Source: Hirundichthys speculiger
Lineage: Eukaryota > Chordata > Actinopteri > Beloniformes > Exocoetidae
DNA: 64,000 nucleotides
Direction: 5' to 3'
NCBI GenBank assembly: GCA_018398805.1
Contig: JAGFBZ010000342.1
Location: 2,254,001-2,318,000 of the forward strand
The notes under the pieces are model-generated. The model worked only from the letters and a program-made list of their open reading frames with translations, ran no database searches and had not been told where the DNA came from. Positions 1 through 12,502 of the stretch are shown in pieces. Each line of letters opens with the position of its first letter. The first letter of the stretch is position 1. A program made the translations under genes and the position numbers.

Positions 1-1257
1 TAATCCACTGCAGCAGTTTTAAGTGTAGCTTAAAACTTACAATGTATTTTTTTTCCTTGTAAATTTGCCAGTAGCAAATTTACAAAGTGGTTTTGTTTAA
101 ACACCTATGATGACCACCATAAATCTCACGTATCTCTGAAATTATTTGGAAAAGTCAGTATGACGGATGTCATCGCCCTCGGTGCTCATCGGAACTCATT
201 ATGGAAAGTCAACTTCTCTGGGACTGGCAGCATCACCAGCCTCCACCCGTCAGCTCCAGCCAGCGACTCTCTGCCAGCAGGTCTGATCCAGATGCCAGTC
301 ACCTCCAGCGCCGCTGGCCCTTTCGCCGACACATCTGGCTCGTTTATCACTCTGGCTCTGCCCTGTTCTGCTGGCTCGGTCCCGGCTATCTTGGCGGGGA
401 GCTCATTATGTGCCGGGGCCCACCGCGGGGGAAATCGCTACTTCGATTATGAGCCAGACGTCTCAGGACTCATGGGAAAACAAAAGCGAGAGATTGACCA
501 CAGAAGAAGGAAACTCTGCTCTCACTTCCTTTCCTTTATCTCTTCTCAGTCTGTCTCACCCATGATGCCCTGGGAGCGCCATGGGAACGCAGGGCTTTGT
601 TTCACCTGTTATTCTTTTCTGCCACTCATTTTGCTTTTGAGAGGCCGCGTTCACGCAGGAAATATAAGACGCTGAAAACACAAATAAACACTTTTGTTTT
701 TTCTTATCAATAGAATGAAACCTCCCCACTGCAGCTACGAAATAAGGAAATGCAAATGCTGCATCGTTTCAGAGGGGACAGATGTGTTCCCACCAGCTCC
801 CCATTTCTCATTCCATTAACTCCCTAATCAGACTGAGATGAGATTTCAGATGAGACAAGGTGAGACAGAGGGGGAGTTAGAAGGTGATGGATGGAGGGAG
901 AAAGGAAGGTTTGGTGTCAGCGCCGCCATCTCGTACCTCGAGATAATCACCACATAATTTTTCCTTGATCGTAGCGCTTCAGTGGAGGAAGCGAACGTGC
1001 TGATGGATGAGGCTCCAGGCCCTAGACGGGAATGACATTTGATTTTGTTGGTATTAGGGAAATGAAGATGTCTCTGCCAAGCCTCGTCTGTTTCAGCTTT
1101 GGCGTGCAACGTGCTTTTCATTCGGAGGTGTTTTTAGTGCGAATGTTCACACAATTACGAGACTGAAAAGCAAAAGATGCCACAGATTCGACCTCAACAG
1201 ATGAAGTCCTGCAGGAAAAGCTCTAAATCTGAGGTGAGAAGTTAAAAATGCCACTAA

Positions 1258-1699
1258 TAGAGCTGAGCGATTTTATCGATTCTACTATATATCGATATTT
1301 TATTTCCCCAGAAAGTATCGATTTTTCAGCCGCGGGTATCGATATTCTAAGCTTCTTTCAAAACCCCCGTGTCCCACCTTTAAAAGCTTGCAAGCAACAA
1401 TTTGCACTGTTTAAATAAATGAAACTATTTTTCTCAACACATCTTTTATTCATTTTGTCCAGCATTTGCAAGCTGCCTGTCAGCCATATAATGTGTAATT
1501 GATGCTTTCAGTTCAATTCATTCAAACAAAGTCATTGGAACACTCACAAGATGTCACCAAAATCACTTTGTCCCTTTAAAATCTTTCAGAAAATTATGTA
1601 AATATATATATCGTATGTATATATCGTATTGTGAGCTGAATATTGTGCATCGTATCGTATCGTATCGTATCACGATATTAGTGTATCGCTACAGCCCTA
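1258..1699. mobile_element. Non-autonomous hAT-like MITE, family A, copy 1
   Basis: This 442-bp element begins TAGAGCTGAGCGATTTTATC and ends ATCGCTACAGCCCTA, so its ends are imperfect inverted repeats of the TAGGGCTG type. The interior is rich in ATCGATA-like motifs. The same sequence recurs at 5652-6088, around 23210-24432 and, inverted and longer, at 38730-39796. The flanking 8 bases (GCCACTAA and CTCTCTAA) match only partly, so the target duplication has decayed. Assignment to hAT rests on the clear 8-bp duplications of the sister copies. Confidence 0.8.
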
Positions 1700-1820
1700 C
1701 TCTCTAATCCATCATAGTTCCCACTTCTTTTTTTTTTAATCTCTCAATCTAACGTCAGTTTGTCAACCTGAAACCAAATCAAAAAGGGTGTGTAACGTTT
1801 TAGCAGAGACGCATGGAAAA

Positions 1821-1821
<1 letters not shown>

Positions 1822-1860
<39 letters not shown>

Positions 1861-1870
1861 GGGGGGGGGG
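1822..1870. repeat. Long poly-G homopolymer tract
   Basis: Thirty-eight consecutive G, one A, then ten more G. Such a run could form G-quadruplexes, and its length is likely to be polymorphic or an assembly artefact. The 63-codon minus-strand reading frame crossing it (a proline run) is an artefact of the homopolymer. Confidence 0.95.
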
Positions 1871-2269
1871 TCTAACAGTGTCCTTGCCAGTTTGCAGTTT
1901 AAATATCACGGACTCCTCCTCCTCATTTGTCTCAATGAGTGCAGGCAGACACACAGATTAAGTTCAGGATAACCGGCTGACGGCTTGATGAATGTCGAGC
2001 CAATTATCCTGCAGACGAGGCTCCCGCCTGTGAAACGATGTCCTCCGACTTCTGCTGCATGCTCTTTGTTCAGCCGCCATACCTGTGGATGACGGAGAGA
2101 CAAAAATAGCTTTATATTCTTACTCCCGACACCGTTTCAAATGTTAACGATTTCAACGCCACCGCCAGGATTTAATGAGTCTTCCGTTTGGAAAAAAGTA
2201 TTGCATCTATTTATATTTTTCAGCTGATAACAAGCAATTTCACCCTAGTGGATGCATTATTGAAGCTTC

Positions 2270-2410
2270 CCTTTTTTTTGCCTCTTTCTGGAAAGTAGAG
2301 GGGGGGAAAGATGCGTAGCAAAGGATAACAGGCCGGGAATCGAACCACTGACTGCTGCAAGAGGAGTATAGTCTTTGCATATGGGTCACCTGCTCAACCA
2401 AATGAAGTCC
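2270..2410 (-). mobile_element. tRNA-derived SINE, minus strand
   Basis: Read on the minus strand the segment has an A-box-like TGGTTGAGCAGGTG (plus 2387-2400), a B-box GGTTCGATTCC (plus 2336-2346) at tRNA-like spacing, and then a C-rich body. A T run on the plus strand (2272-2279) marks the poly-A tail. These are hallmarks of a tRNA-derived SINE. A functional tRNA gene is unlikely because there is no acceptor stem and the sequence continues into a tail. Confidence 0.7.
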
Positions 2411-2493
2411 CTTGAACTAATCATTCGTTAATGGAGTTTAGCAAACTGGATTGAAGAATTAAACAAGCAGTTCCTTGAATGACCACTAGGTAG

Positions 2494-3259
2494 TAGAGGT
2501 CCACTTTCATGGACCCGAACCCGAATGGGCTCGTAAAAATTCGACCCGAAACCGACCCGACCCGAGCTATTATCATAAGTTCGGGAGTCCGAACCCGAAT
2601 GGACCCGCAATATTTGGACCCGGAACTGACTCGACCCGAGTCTTTAGTTTCTGACCACGAACTGAACCGAGTTACCCAAATAGAACCGAGACAATCCAGC
2701 CCATAGTTGCTCATGTTAAAGTTGTCTAGCATTGAATAAAACTTGATTTTCTTACCTAAAGTTGTCTTCTTCTACCCGGTTCAGTTGCTACATAGGCTAC
2801 GTGATGTAAACAACAATAAATCCACATGTCGTTATTTTCTTTGTGGATACAGATGCTATTGGTAGCAACTGCTAACGCTAATAGTCTACACCGGTCAGGA
2901 CGTGTCGTGAATATGTTCTCTCATCCAGCGTTGTCATGTTGGCGATCCGTTGTGCTTTACAGCTGCCGGGCAAACCGCTAATAACACGCTACGGCAACAT
3001 GATTGTTTCATGACAAACACGCCACGTTAACGAATAATTAATTAAACTGCCCCGAGTCCTGACATTGGCTGCCACCGCCAATATCTTTAACTCTCTCGAG
3101 TAAACGTGCAGACCCAGCCTGTCAGAGAGCACCGACCGGACCCGAGACTAACTGTACCGATTCCGACCCGAACCCAGAGTCACGTCTTTTGAATGGACCC
3201 AAGACCCGATTCAGGTCGTGTCAGAACCTTGGGTATTCGGGTTGTTCCGAAGACCTCTA
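2494..3259. mobile_element. hAT-like element, family E, copy 1, with 8-bp target duplication
   Basis: The element begins TAGAGGTC and ends GACCTCTA, and is flanked on both sides by CTAGGTAG (2486-2493 and 3260-3267), a perfect 8-bp duplication as made by hAT transposases. Both ends are rich in repeated GACCCGAACCC-type motifs. No transposase frame is visible, so it is non-autonomous. Related copies lie at 25511-26870 and 29621-29858. Confidence 0.88.
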
Positions 3260-3339
3260 CTAGGTAGCCTATAGAGACGACCCGAGTTCTGCAGAACATG
3301 GCGAGTAAGGTGGGACGATCACATTTATCCGGGGCTTGC

Positions 3340-3790
3340 ACGTACGTGCCTTTCAGGTCTAGTAGCTTGCTCTAGTTGTTCCAGGACAGTAGACAGGATC
3401 ATCACTGATGTAACCATCAGCGTTGATCTTTTCCTTGTACAAAAGATGGGAATGTAGTCTGGAATTTCTCGTAAGGTTCAGTACGTTGACATTCCTCCCC
3501 GTCTTGGCCTTCCCCTCACGCTGAATCACCGTCTTCTCCGTGCAGAGCTCTCTCAGCGACTTTACCCGCGTCACGTCGGCCACAAAGGGATAGATGTGTA
3601 GCTTCTTTGCTTTGGATCTATGTGATGTTCATTCGGCATCGCAGTGGCACATTATGGGTGTTTAAAGGTAGAAAATTAATTAATAAAATCTTTATTTCTT
3701 GTTTTGGTTTGTTGCTTTCTGGTTGTCGTGTCCATAAAAAGCTCCAAATGCAGCACATTACTGCAACCTAGTGGATTAAAATGGCACCAT
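3340..3790 (-). repeat. Dispersed repeat F, copy 1, with a short coding-like frame
   Basis: This stretch matches, with divergence, 13185-13717 plus 14852-14880. The shared block contains TAGATGTGTAGCTTCTTTGC. On the minus strand both copies give a related peptide (here VADVTRVKSLRELCTEK, there VAEVTWVKQPKDLRTEK), so the family once encoded protein. I do not recognise the protein. Copy 2 has many disruptions. Confidence 0.6.
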
Positions 3791-4629
3791 TTCACAACGG
3801 GCAGCCTCTATTAGTGCTGATCCCAGTGTTAAAAAATTCCAACTTTACATCAGAAATATTTACAGCCTGGTTTAAAAATTGGTTCCAGTCCCACAGATAG
3901 ATTTAACATCCAAGACAACTGTACAGGGAGTAAAATTATACAACGTGTGCATAATTTGGGGTGTTTTTTTCTTTAAACAACTTGCAATGTTGCTTTAAAG
4001 CCAAGATTCATCTATTAATAAGTATTTCAGGATCCAGTTCAGTAACACTTAATCAGCTTTAACGACTCAGAAGAAAAAGAAAAACAGAAATGAGTCTCTT
4101 GAAGCCTACTTGACATTAATGGATTGTTATCTTGAGGAACATCACGACATCGAGACCAGATGTTCCAGTACAGTAAAACGTGCCGTTAAAAAACACAGTC
4201 ACATTAGTAAATTTCCACAGACTGCTAATGGATCATTTGAAATCAGTTTTTTTCTTTAAATTCTCGTCTAGCTTGCATATAATCCAGTCTGAGACTGTAA
4301 ATTCCACAACTGAGCCAGTACCCCGAACTTTTGAGGAACATTTCACATGAGCCAATAGGAGTTTCTGTCCGGTCCAACAGTAGCCATGAAGTACTTGGAC
4401 GCCTGACAGAGGCAGCGTAAAATGTTCATGCTTGAGTGACGCATCCAATGGCCAAAGAAACTCTCTACCCAAGAATATGTGCTTGGGTTTGAAGCTTTAT
4501 TGCTTCCAATAGAAAGCCCCGGATAATGAGGACTCAACTGCAACCAGTTCTCCCTGTTGAGTGTTTCTGTTGACCACAGTGCTCTGCAGGTTGAAACAAA
4601 TAAAAATCCCAGAATTACCACTAAAATCA

Positions 4630-5640
4630 AGCAAGAGATGCAGAAGAAACCGCCTCTGGACACCAGTGGATAGACGTACAACCAGTCAGAGAAACACGCT
4701 GGTCTGGACTCATCTAGATCTACGTGGTGACCCACAAAGGCTTGAGTCATAGCAACCTTAGGAGTAAAAGAAACCATATGTGTCGAACATGAAAAACCAA
4801 CATTAACAAACAGACTCAAACACAGCCTTCCAGGCCGCTTCAGAACCATTCACACCTTGATTCACGTGACCAAAATCAGGTAGGTGACTCACTCACTTCA
4901 ACGTCCTATAACCTCGAAACTCCCCACCAGTCTCTTCACCAGCCTTCTGGATAGGAGCGGGAATGTCTTCAACAACCAAAAAAGACATTTCATTTGTCTA
5001 GATTCACGCCTTTGGGAGCCGTCTAGAAAATGTGTGTGACGTTGGCAGAATGAAGATATTGAAAAACTAGAAAAGCACTCGGAGAGCGCAGACCTCCGCC
5101 AAGCACAACAGTTCTCCCATATAGCGATTTACAGATTGCGATTACATCCTCGTTCTGGATCAGATCCGGATCAGCCATTGAAATTTGATAGAAATTTGAC
5201 TGCAATGTTATCGAAAATTTGAAAGTGATCCAGAATCCAGGATTTCTTCGGGATCACACCCAAAATGAAATCAGGTCTTCCTTTTCACATTTTTGACAAC
5301 TCCTGAAAGTTTCATCAAAATATATCCATAACTTTTAGAGTTATCTTGAAGACAGACAGACAGACAAACAGGCAAAAACATAACCTCCTAGGCGGAGGTA
5401 AAAACGTCAGAAGACATCAAAAATGGCGTCCAGTGGAGTAGGAACACCAGTCCAGTTAAAATGTATTTATTCCAGAGTGTTGTTAGCAACTCTGCAGCCA
5501 GAATTGTTGTTTTAATTTTGGCTATTGTTGGATGCTTGCGTATGAGTCGTTGCATGAAGCCCGTCCTGTTGTGATTGGTTTGGTCCGTTCTGTACCAGAG
5601 GAAAATAGCTGTAAATGTGAGGGATCTCAGACCTGTTTCA
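4630..5640. repeat. Dispersed repeat G, copy 1, with an internal RTE-like insert
   Basis: 4636-4735 and 5408-5610 resemble 46130-46210 and 46350-46560, sharing GCAGAAGAAAC.GCCTCTGGA, a motif around GTGGAG.AGGAACACCAG and one around GAGTCGTTGCAT.AAGC. A further partial copy is at 8525-8590. Between the two blocks, 5083-5402 begins with CTCGGAGAGCGCAGACCTCC and ends in a CAGA/CAAA run plus ACCTCCTAGGCGGAGG, which looks like the tail region of a common fish interspersed repeat (possibly RTE-type). No intact coding sequence is present. Confidence 0.5.
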
Positions 5641-5651
5641 GGCCTCATGAC

Positions 5652-6088
5652 TAGAGCTGATTTTATCGATTCTGTGATATATATCGATATTTTATTCCCC
5701 CAGAGAGTATCGATTTTTCAGCCGCGGGTATCGATATTCTAAGCTTCTTTCAAAAACCTCGTGTCCCACCTTTAAAAGCTTGCAAGCAACAATTTGCACT
5801 GTTTAAATAAATGAAACTATTTTTCTCAACACATCTTTTATTCATTTTGTCCAGCATTTGCAAGCTGCCTGTCAGCCATATAATGTGTTATTGATGCTTT
5901 CAGTTCAATTAATTCAAACAAAGTCATTGGAACACTCACAAGATGTCACCAAAATCACTTTGTCCCTTTAAAATCTTTCGGAAAATAATGTAAATGTATT
6001 GTAAGATGAATATTAATATATATCGTATCGTGAGCCAAATATTGTGTGTCATATCATATCTCGAGATTAGTGTATCGCTACAGCCCTA
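5652..6088. mobile_element. hAT-like MITE, family A, copy 2, with perfect 8-bp duplication
   Basis: The element starts TAGAGCTGATTTTATC and ends TATCGCTACAGCCCTA, and is flanked by CTCATGAC on both sides (5644-5651 and 6089-6096). Internally it is nearly identical to copy 1, so both probably came from one mobilising family. It has no coding capacity. Confidence 0.92.
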
Positions 6089-6096
6089 CTCATGAC

Positions 6097-7686
6097 AAAT
6101 GTAGCTTTAAGGGCTTTTCCTCTGGTTGCATTCACACCTTATTGTCATTTATAAGTTAAGTAAAATTATAAAACGGACCTTCTGTCCATGCGTTTACCTG
6201 TTATTTATTTTCCTTGAATTTCTCCCAGTCGTCGCCCGGCGTTCACGTTCAACCCTCTGGCCTGGAAGAGTCGCACATTTAGATTTCATTTGACAAAACC
6301 AACCAAGACAGAGGGAACATTAGCCTGATCTCTTGGCAATATGGCAATACGCGTAGCTGGCTATATGGGAATTTATTCAGCCGTGCAGACATTCGTTCTC
6401 GCCGTGCAAATGGAGCCTGAAATCACACGTTCAGTTCACTTCGTAATGATTCAGTTTACATTAGCGGTTCTTCAAAAAAGCCCAGCTGTGAAGTTTTTAC
6501 TTGGAAAGCGCGTCGAAGCCACACATAATCAGCTTCCATAATATCAGCCTCATTGAACTGATGACAGTCGTAAGTAACGAATTAAAATATGCAGCTAACC
6601 AGTTTAAATCAGACGACTGACAGCTCTTCACGAGCATCAAAGAAGCCAGTGTTTTACTGAAGCCTCCCTCTGATTCTGGTGTTGTTATTCAAACAGGAGG
6701 GTCTTAAAACACCGAGTCGGCCCAGATGGCCCCCGGCCCTTTGATCAGCTCGTCGTGCAAAGTCTCAACCTGTGAACTCGTGTCGTTTGCAGGCCTCTGC
6801 CAGCAGCGACCGCGGCTTTCATGGGGCGAACTTTGGGGATAATTGGGTCACTCTATCAAAGTCATCCCTGTCGGTGCCAGCCGGGGCGAACTCTGGGCCA
6901 AGTCAGCACAGTCCAGAACACATCAGAGTGCTGGAAAAAGACCTGGACGGACACCTCGCCGAGACTTTCATCACAACTTAGCATGTCACTGGTAGCGGCT
7001 CGAACGTTAGCGCCGCTCCTCGTGTGAGGAAGCACACGTCTAAATCTTCTGAGGGGCTTTGCATGCTTGGGTCTGTATTTTGGATCCATATTGTACATAT
7101 GCTAGAAAGACTTATGAGCAGTTTAAATGGGACATGACTTTAACGAGGAAAGTCCAGAGGATTGCTCCCCCGCTGTGTTGCGTCAGCCCAGAGCGGCTTT
7201 ACACGGTACATGAATGAAGTCAGCCATAGCCCGCAGTTTCTCCTGACATGTTTTAAACATTCTGCACGCCACAGTGTCAACAGGGAGACGGCGTACTTCT
7301 GGGATTAATAAAACGAGAGCCAGTAATGAAGGGCCTGGTTTAAAGATGAAGGCTCGGGGAGCTTAACGCTGCGCGTTTATGTGTGGGGAGGGAGAGGCGG
7401 AGGAAACGGACAAAAGTTTTTAAAGGAAAGCCGCCAAAACTTGTGCTGAAATTGCAAAAGAGGTGCCGAAGTGGAGAAGAGGGTAACGCCTGGCAGGCCA
7501 ACAACTTCAGTAAAAATACTCTCTGGTGCAATGAGTCCCGTAGTCCTTCCACTTCCATTTCCACCGGACAGAACATACCAAACCAGTCACAACGGGGTGG
7601 GGGCGGGCTTTATGTGATGACTCGTACAGGAACATTAAAGAGCCACTATTAAAAAATAACCAAGGTGGCTGCAGACTTATTAATTA
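6097..7686. other. Stretch without recognised features
   Basis: I see no exon, RNA gene or named repeat. Several overlapping short frames around 6770-7100 lack codon structure resembling any family I know. Confidence 0.5.
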
Positions 7687-8387
7687 CAGTGATCCCTTAT
7701 TTTTCGCGGTTAATGGGGACTAGCGCTGCCCCGCGAAAATCAAAATCCGCGAACTGGAGCCGGACCCCCCCGAGCCTAAACAATGTTTTTAAAATATGGT
7801 TAAAAACCACAAAAAAGTAGCGAGGCACTGCAGCGAAACAAGACAAAGGCTCAACTGTGGTCTTTCTGTTACCTTCACAGCCTCTGGTCTCTGAACCGTA
7901 GTAAAGAAACCACTGCTATTGTGCTATTTTTGGCTCGTAATTAGCAGCTAACACGCTAACAACAACAGCAAAAAGTCCAGTTTTCTCTGCATGGAACGAG
8001 CACTTTATTCTGGCACTGCAGGAACTTGTAACATCACACAGGTTGTATTGTTGGGCTCCTGTCGGTTAACAGAGAATGTAAATCTATACACGCTGGGCTG
8101 CTGTTGATGCTCACTACACTTTTCATCTAACCCCGTTTTCGTTCTGCCGTCCCACGACACACACACTACATTACCCATAAGGCCACACCATTACCCATAA
8201 GGCCACCTTCTTAAAGGGTCCAGGCTGGCTCACAACATATCTTCACTGTGAGAGAATGCGCACAACATCCTGTGACATTTCCGCAATTTTTTTCTTTATT
8301 TTTTTTTTTAATATTATATATTTCTGAAAAATCCACGAATAAATAAAACTGCATAAACTTAAAGTGTGAATTGGAGAGGGATCACTG
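7687..8387. mobile_element. Pogo/Tigger-like MITE, family D, copy 1
   Basis: The ends are CAGTGATCCCTTATTTTTCG and, inverted, GAGAGGGATCACTG. The left flank is TA. The interior matches 30051-30751 over its whole length, and the right end matches 35617-35701. A TA target with CAGT...ACTG ends fits Tc1/mariner-type, pogo-like MITEs. It encodes no protein. Confidence 0.85.
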
Positions 8388-10225
8388 TTCACCCTGGATC
8401 AACAAGTTTTTAATACAAAACTCACATCAGTCACTCACTAGTTGATACTAGTCTGGCTGTGGCTCCGCCTACATTTCTCTGATTGGTCGCATATCTATAC
8501 GGTAACTTCCGGGGGACAGTATGAACAGATGCAGAAGGAACTGCCCTCTGGACACCAAAGCTGAATTCAGAGGAACTAGACTAAGGTTTGTGACATACTT
8601 GCAGTTCACGTCTGTTCATGGATACAACCAGGCACGTTACGAGCGTTTCTTGCTTCGGTACCACGCAGGCAGAACGTGCGATACTGGAGGCAAACCGAGT
8701 CAAAGATACAACCGTTCACGAGAGGCAGACACAGAGGAAGTCAGTCTTTTTGTTTTTTGTTGTGGTCACAGCAGAGAAAACGGTTGGAGATGCTATGTTA
8801 GGTCATTAAATCAGTTTCATTGGGATTTTTCTCTTATTTTACTGATGTGGGAAAATGGATGACGAGAAACACCAACGGTATTTTTGTGCATAGTCTTTAG
8901 CATTTGCATTGGAATTCCACCCTTGTTCAACACATGACCAAGTTCAAAAATGACACCCCAACGTGTGGTTGTGCGGTTGAGGCGGGGAGGGCTGGTGGGG
9001 TCATCCTTACCCCCCCTCTGTTGCGTTCCAGTTGTGCTGGTTGGTGCACTTCCTGGATCCTGGGCCACTCCTCTTTTCCCGTGCCTCTGGGTTGTGTGGG
9101 GATGTCTAGTCGCCTTGACCAGGCTGGAAGGCTCCTGTTGGGCCTGGAGGGAAATCCAGTGCACTGGTGGAGGCCTGCTGGCCCAACACACCAGCACCAA
9201 CTGTGACCCAGCCTGTAGATGTGGTTGTGGTCACTGGTTGGTGCTGTAGAGGCGTTGGCCAGCATCACTGCTCTGTCTCTATCTATATGCACCACACGTT
9301 AAACACACCCCATCATCATGTCTGTCTCATGTCTTTTTTTAGTGTCCTTATCTGTCCCTTTGCGCTCCACTGTCGGTGATTTAAGTCCTCCCTGACAGGA
9401 TCAAGGTTTTAGGAGTTAATAAAGCACGTTAGATTCGACCGTCAAAGAGGTCTGGTGAAGGACACGCTCACTATCACTCACACTGACGCATCTGCTGGAA
9501 GATTAAATCGGGTATACGACCAGGTTTTGCCAGACTGGGTCATGAACCGCCAATTTATATGCAGACAGTTGTTAAAAAAAAGAAAAAAAAGATGAGAAAA
9601 GTCAGGCATTGATCCCAGGATGTGTCATCAAGTCCTGGAGTTAACGACTTCGAATCGTGATACGAATCCACAGCCTGTTTGCGCACATTTACGGGGGGAT
9701 GTTGAGTCCGTGAATTGGAAGTGTCTGATGATGCGCTCTACAGTCGGACACGAGACAACATCTGGAAATGTGCTTAGGTTGCTGTGGTGAGCGTAAGCAG
9801 AAGTAAGACGGGAAAGACACGAGATCTTCAAAGCCCCGGATGAGTGCGAGTGCTGCCTCCTTACGCATCATGTCCTCCGTAAGATCACCCCAGGTAGAAC
9901 TCGTCTCCTGCAAACAGGACGTTAATGAATTGGGATTGCTGAAGAAGCAGACTCCTAGTTAACTAAAGTTTAATTTCTCATTATGTCTCCACGGTGAGTG
10001 TTAATTTCAAGGCTAATTTAGTCCACCCTTGACAGAAGAGGAGTTATGTTTTGCCGTCTCGCTCTGCAGTATTTGAAAACGCTAAGCAGCTGAACTTCAC
10101 AGGACGCGTGTTGAAGTTACAGGTTTTGATGGACCTCAAGATCTTGAGATTTGGCCTCTAGCGCTTCACGAATAAAGGAAATTGGCTTTTTTGTTGCCTT
10201 GTTGAAGCTGATGATTTGCCTCGAA

Positions 10226-10300
10226 TAGGGCTGTAGCGATACACTAATCTTGCGATACAATACGATACATGATATTCAGTACGATATATATCGATACTGG
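10226..10300. mobile_element. Truncated end of a family A hAT MITE
   Basis: TAGGGCTGTAGCGATACACT followed by GATACGATA-type sequence matches the right end of family A in inverted orientation. The remainder of the element is absent. Confidence 0.75.
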
Positions 10301-11351
10301 AGGTGTTCTCCACGCAGCCAGGACTCTACATGCTCATTTTGTGATAATGGTGATTGTTTCTTTTCATTTCAGGCAGCAAACCTGCTCTTGCTCGTATTTG
10401 AAGCACATACACATACATACATGGCCCCGGGGAGGATGCTTATCTCAGAAGGTCAAAGCTGCAGTGACCCTTTTAGAGCAATTAGTGCAGAAGCTGTGAA
10501 GCTTTTACTGTAATTGTGAAGCAAATGATTCAACCGTCACGAGGCAGATGTTTATCGAAAATCTATTCTTACCTGAGCGGAGCAGAGTTCCACTGGAAAG
10601 GCGGCGTTGCACCAGACTTCAGCAGTATTGGTTATGATGCTCGACCCACCCGTCGCCTCTAAAACAGGCTAATTAAAAAGCTTTTGCTAAGTTGGCCGTG
10701 AAAGTTCACCTGGTTGTTGCTGAGTTCGTGATTTCAGAGCCATGCATCACCGAAGGCCAGAGCTGGACCGCAGTCTCTGTCGGGTTTATGTGATTGATTG
10801 GAAAGTCAATTAAGGGATGATTTAGATATAGACAAGGCGGCTTGGATCAGAACGAAGCGCTGTCGCCCCAAATACCACAAAGGAGCCTCCAGCTGGAATC
10901 GGTTTATCTTCCAATACCAAGCAGAATTGGATTTCTCTGACAGTTTCCTCCCTTGACAGGCGATACAGACTCCTTCATCAATAATCACAATCGCCTTTGT
11001 GTGTGCAAGCCACTCGCTCTTATCCTTTATGTACCACCTTTTGAGCCTTTAGGTCAATATCCAGTTCTTCAGCAGGCCATTTTCCATCATATTATCGACA
11101 GCTGAACATCTGGAACTCTCTCCGTCTTGACTTCCTGTTTGGAGTTTGGTAGGAGTGGATGAGAGATGCTTCGATTGTGACAGACAGGATGTGTGTTAGT
11201 CGTACTGTACCTTCGACTTAGACATCCCAGAAATCCATCTGAGTTGACACCGTTCTGTAGAGAGGAATGGTCCGAAGTTCGGTCTGATGCAGAGCTACTG
11301 AAACCACTTTCTAGAAGTCATTCCTGTCACAGGAGGAGGAGATGTTTTTAT

Positions 11352-12502
11352 TAGGGCTGGGCAGCGATTAAAAATTTTAATCGCGATTAATCGCATTATT
11401 TCCCTGATTAATCATGATTAATCGCATTGTATACGCAAAATCAAATAATGAATTCAAAAGTAGTGTAAAATGCACTTTATTTAAATGTTCTGCTGCCATA
11501 TGAACTAAAGTGTCATAACATTTGTTGTTCAAACACTTTTAACATCAGCACTTGTCAGTAACACATATTTAGTGTAAATCTCATCTTAAAAAAATGTAAA
11601 ATAAAATAAAGCTTATTGCCACTGCCAGGACATTAATGTCATCCTGTTTTTATTTAAAAAAAAATAATAAATTTTTAAGTCTACAAAAAAATCCAACAAA
11701 ATGATTGTGTCTCAGCACAATCAGAACATTAAAACAGGTAATTTCTGAGGTAACAGCAGAAACTTTTAACGGGGAGTTCAACTTGTCAGTTGTTACAAAT
11801 AACCTTGTTTCTGTCCAATCCTCCATCTGGGAGAACTTTAAAATGAAAATGTCCATGTTAAAGTTCTGTAACTTTACCAATCTGTGTATCAATCATTCTT
11901 TCCATTTTCAATTGTCAATCAAAAATAAATACAATTAAAGAGTGACATTTTATTACGTTTTCATTTTTTAATCTAACACAAAAAAAAACTGAAAAAATTT
12001 TTTTTTTTATATTTAAATTTTAGACTTGGATCAAAAATACAAAATTAAAAAACGGGCCACAGAACTGAATTAGTTTTATAATGGAGGACTGGACTTTCTG
12101 TTGTCATTACACATCTGTGCCACTAGATGGAGCCGCACTGAAGTGACCAGCTAGAGAACAGCAGGACAGTGAACACATGGAGCAGATCTGATGGAACATG
12201 GAGGAATGACCACAAAGTTTTGTTGCAGTCCAGAATTTTCTTTTTTAGACAGAATTGTTAATATTTCTACCTGAGTTGCTACCTGAACTGTAAAGTTCAC
12301 AGATTTTTACCGTTCTCCATGTCTGTTTTAGCTTTTCCGCATGTTTACCTGCTAATTGTCTTCCAGTTCTGCAGCAGCCAGTAATAGACTTTTCAAAACA
12401 AAAGCATGTGTGAAACATGCATTAACGCGCAATAAAATAAATGTCAGCGTTAATAAATTAATGAGTTAACGTGATAATAAAGCATTAACTTGCCCAGCCC
12501 TA
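11352..12502. mobile_element. Non-autonomous hAT element, family B, copy 1
   Basis: The 1151-bp element starts TAGGGCTGGGCAGCGATTAA and ends TTGCCCAGCCCTA. It is flanked by GTTTTTAT on both sides (11344-11351 and 12503-12510), a perfect 8-bp duplication. Both ends carry repeated ATTAATCGCG-like motifs. The interior is the inverted counterpart of 20502-21622. No transposase frame is present. Confidence 0.92.

Noticed and set aside
160..675. 171-codon plus-strand frame
   Set aside because: It begins and ends without splice or family support, has no recognisable domain and overlaps another frame. Length alone is not enough.
2336..2400. Possible tRNA gene on the minus strand
   Set aside because: Same reasons: promoter boxes only, followed by a SINE body.
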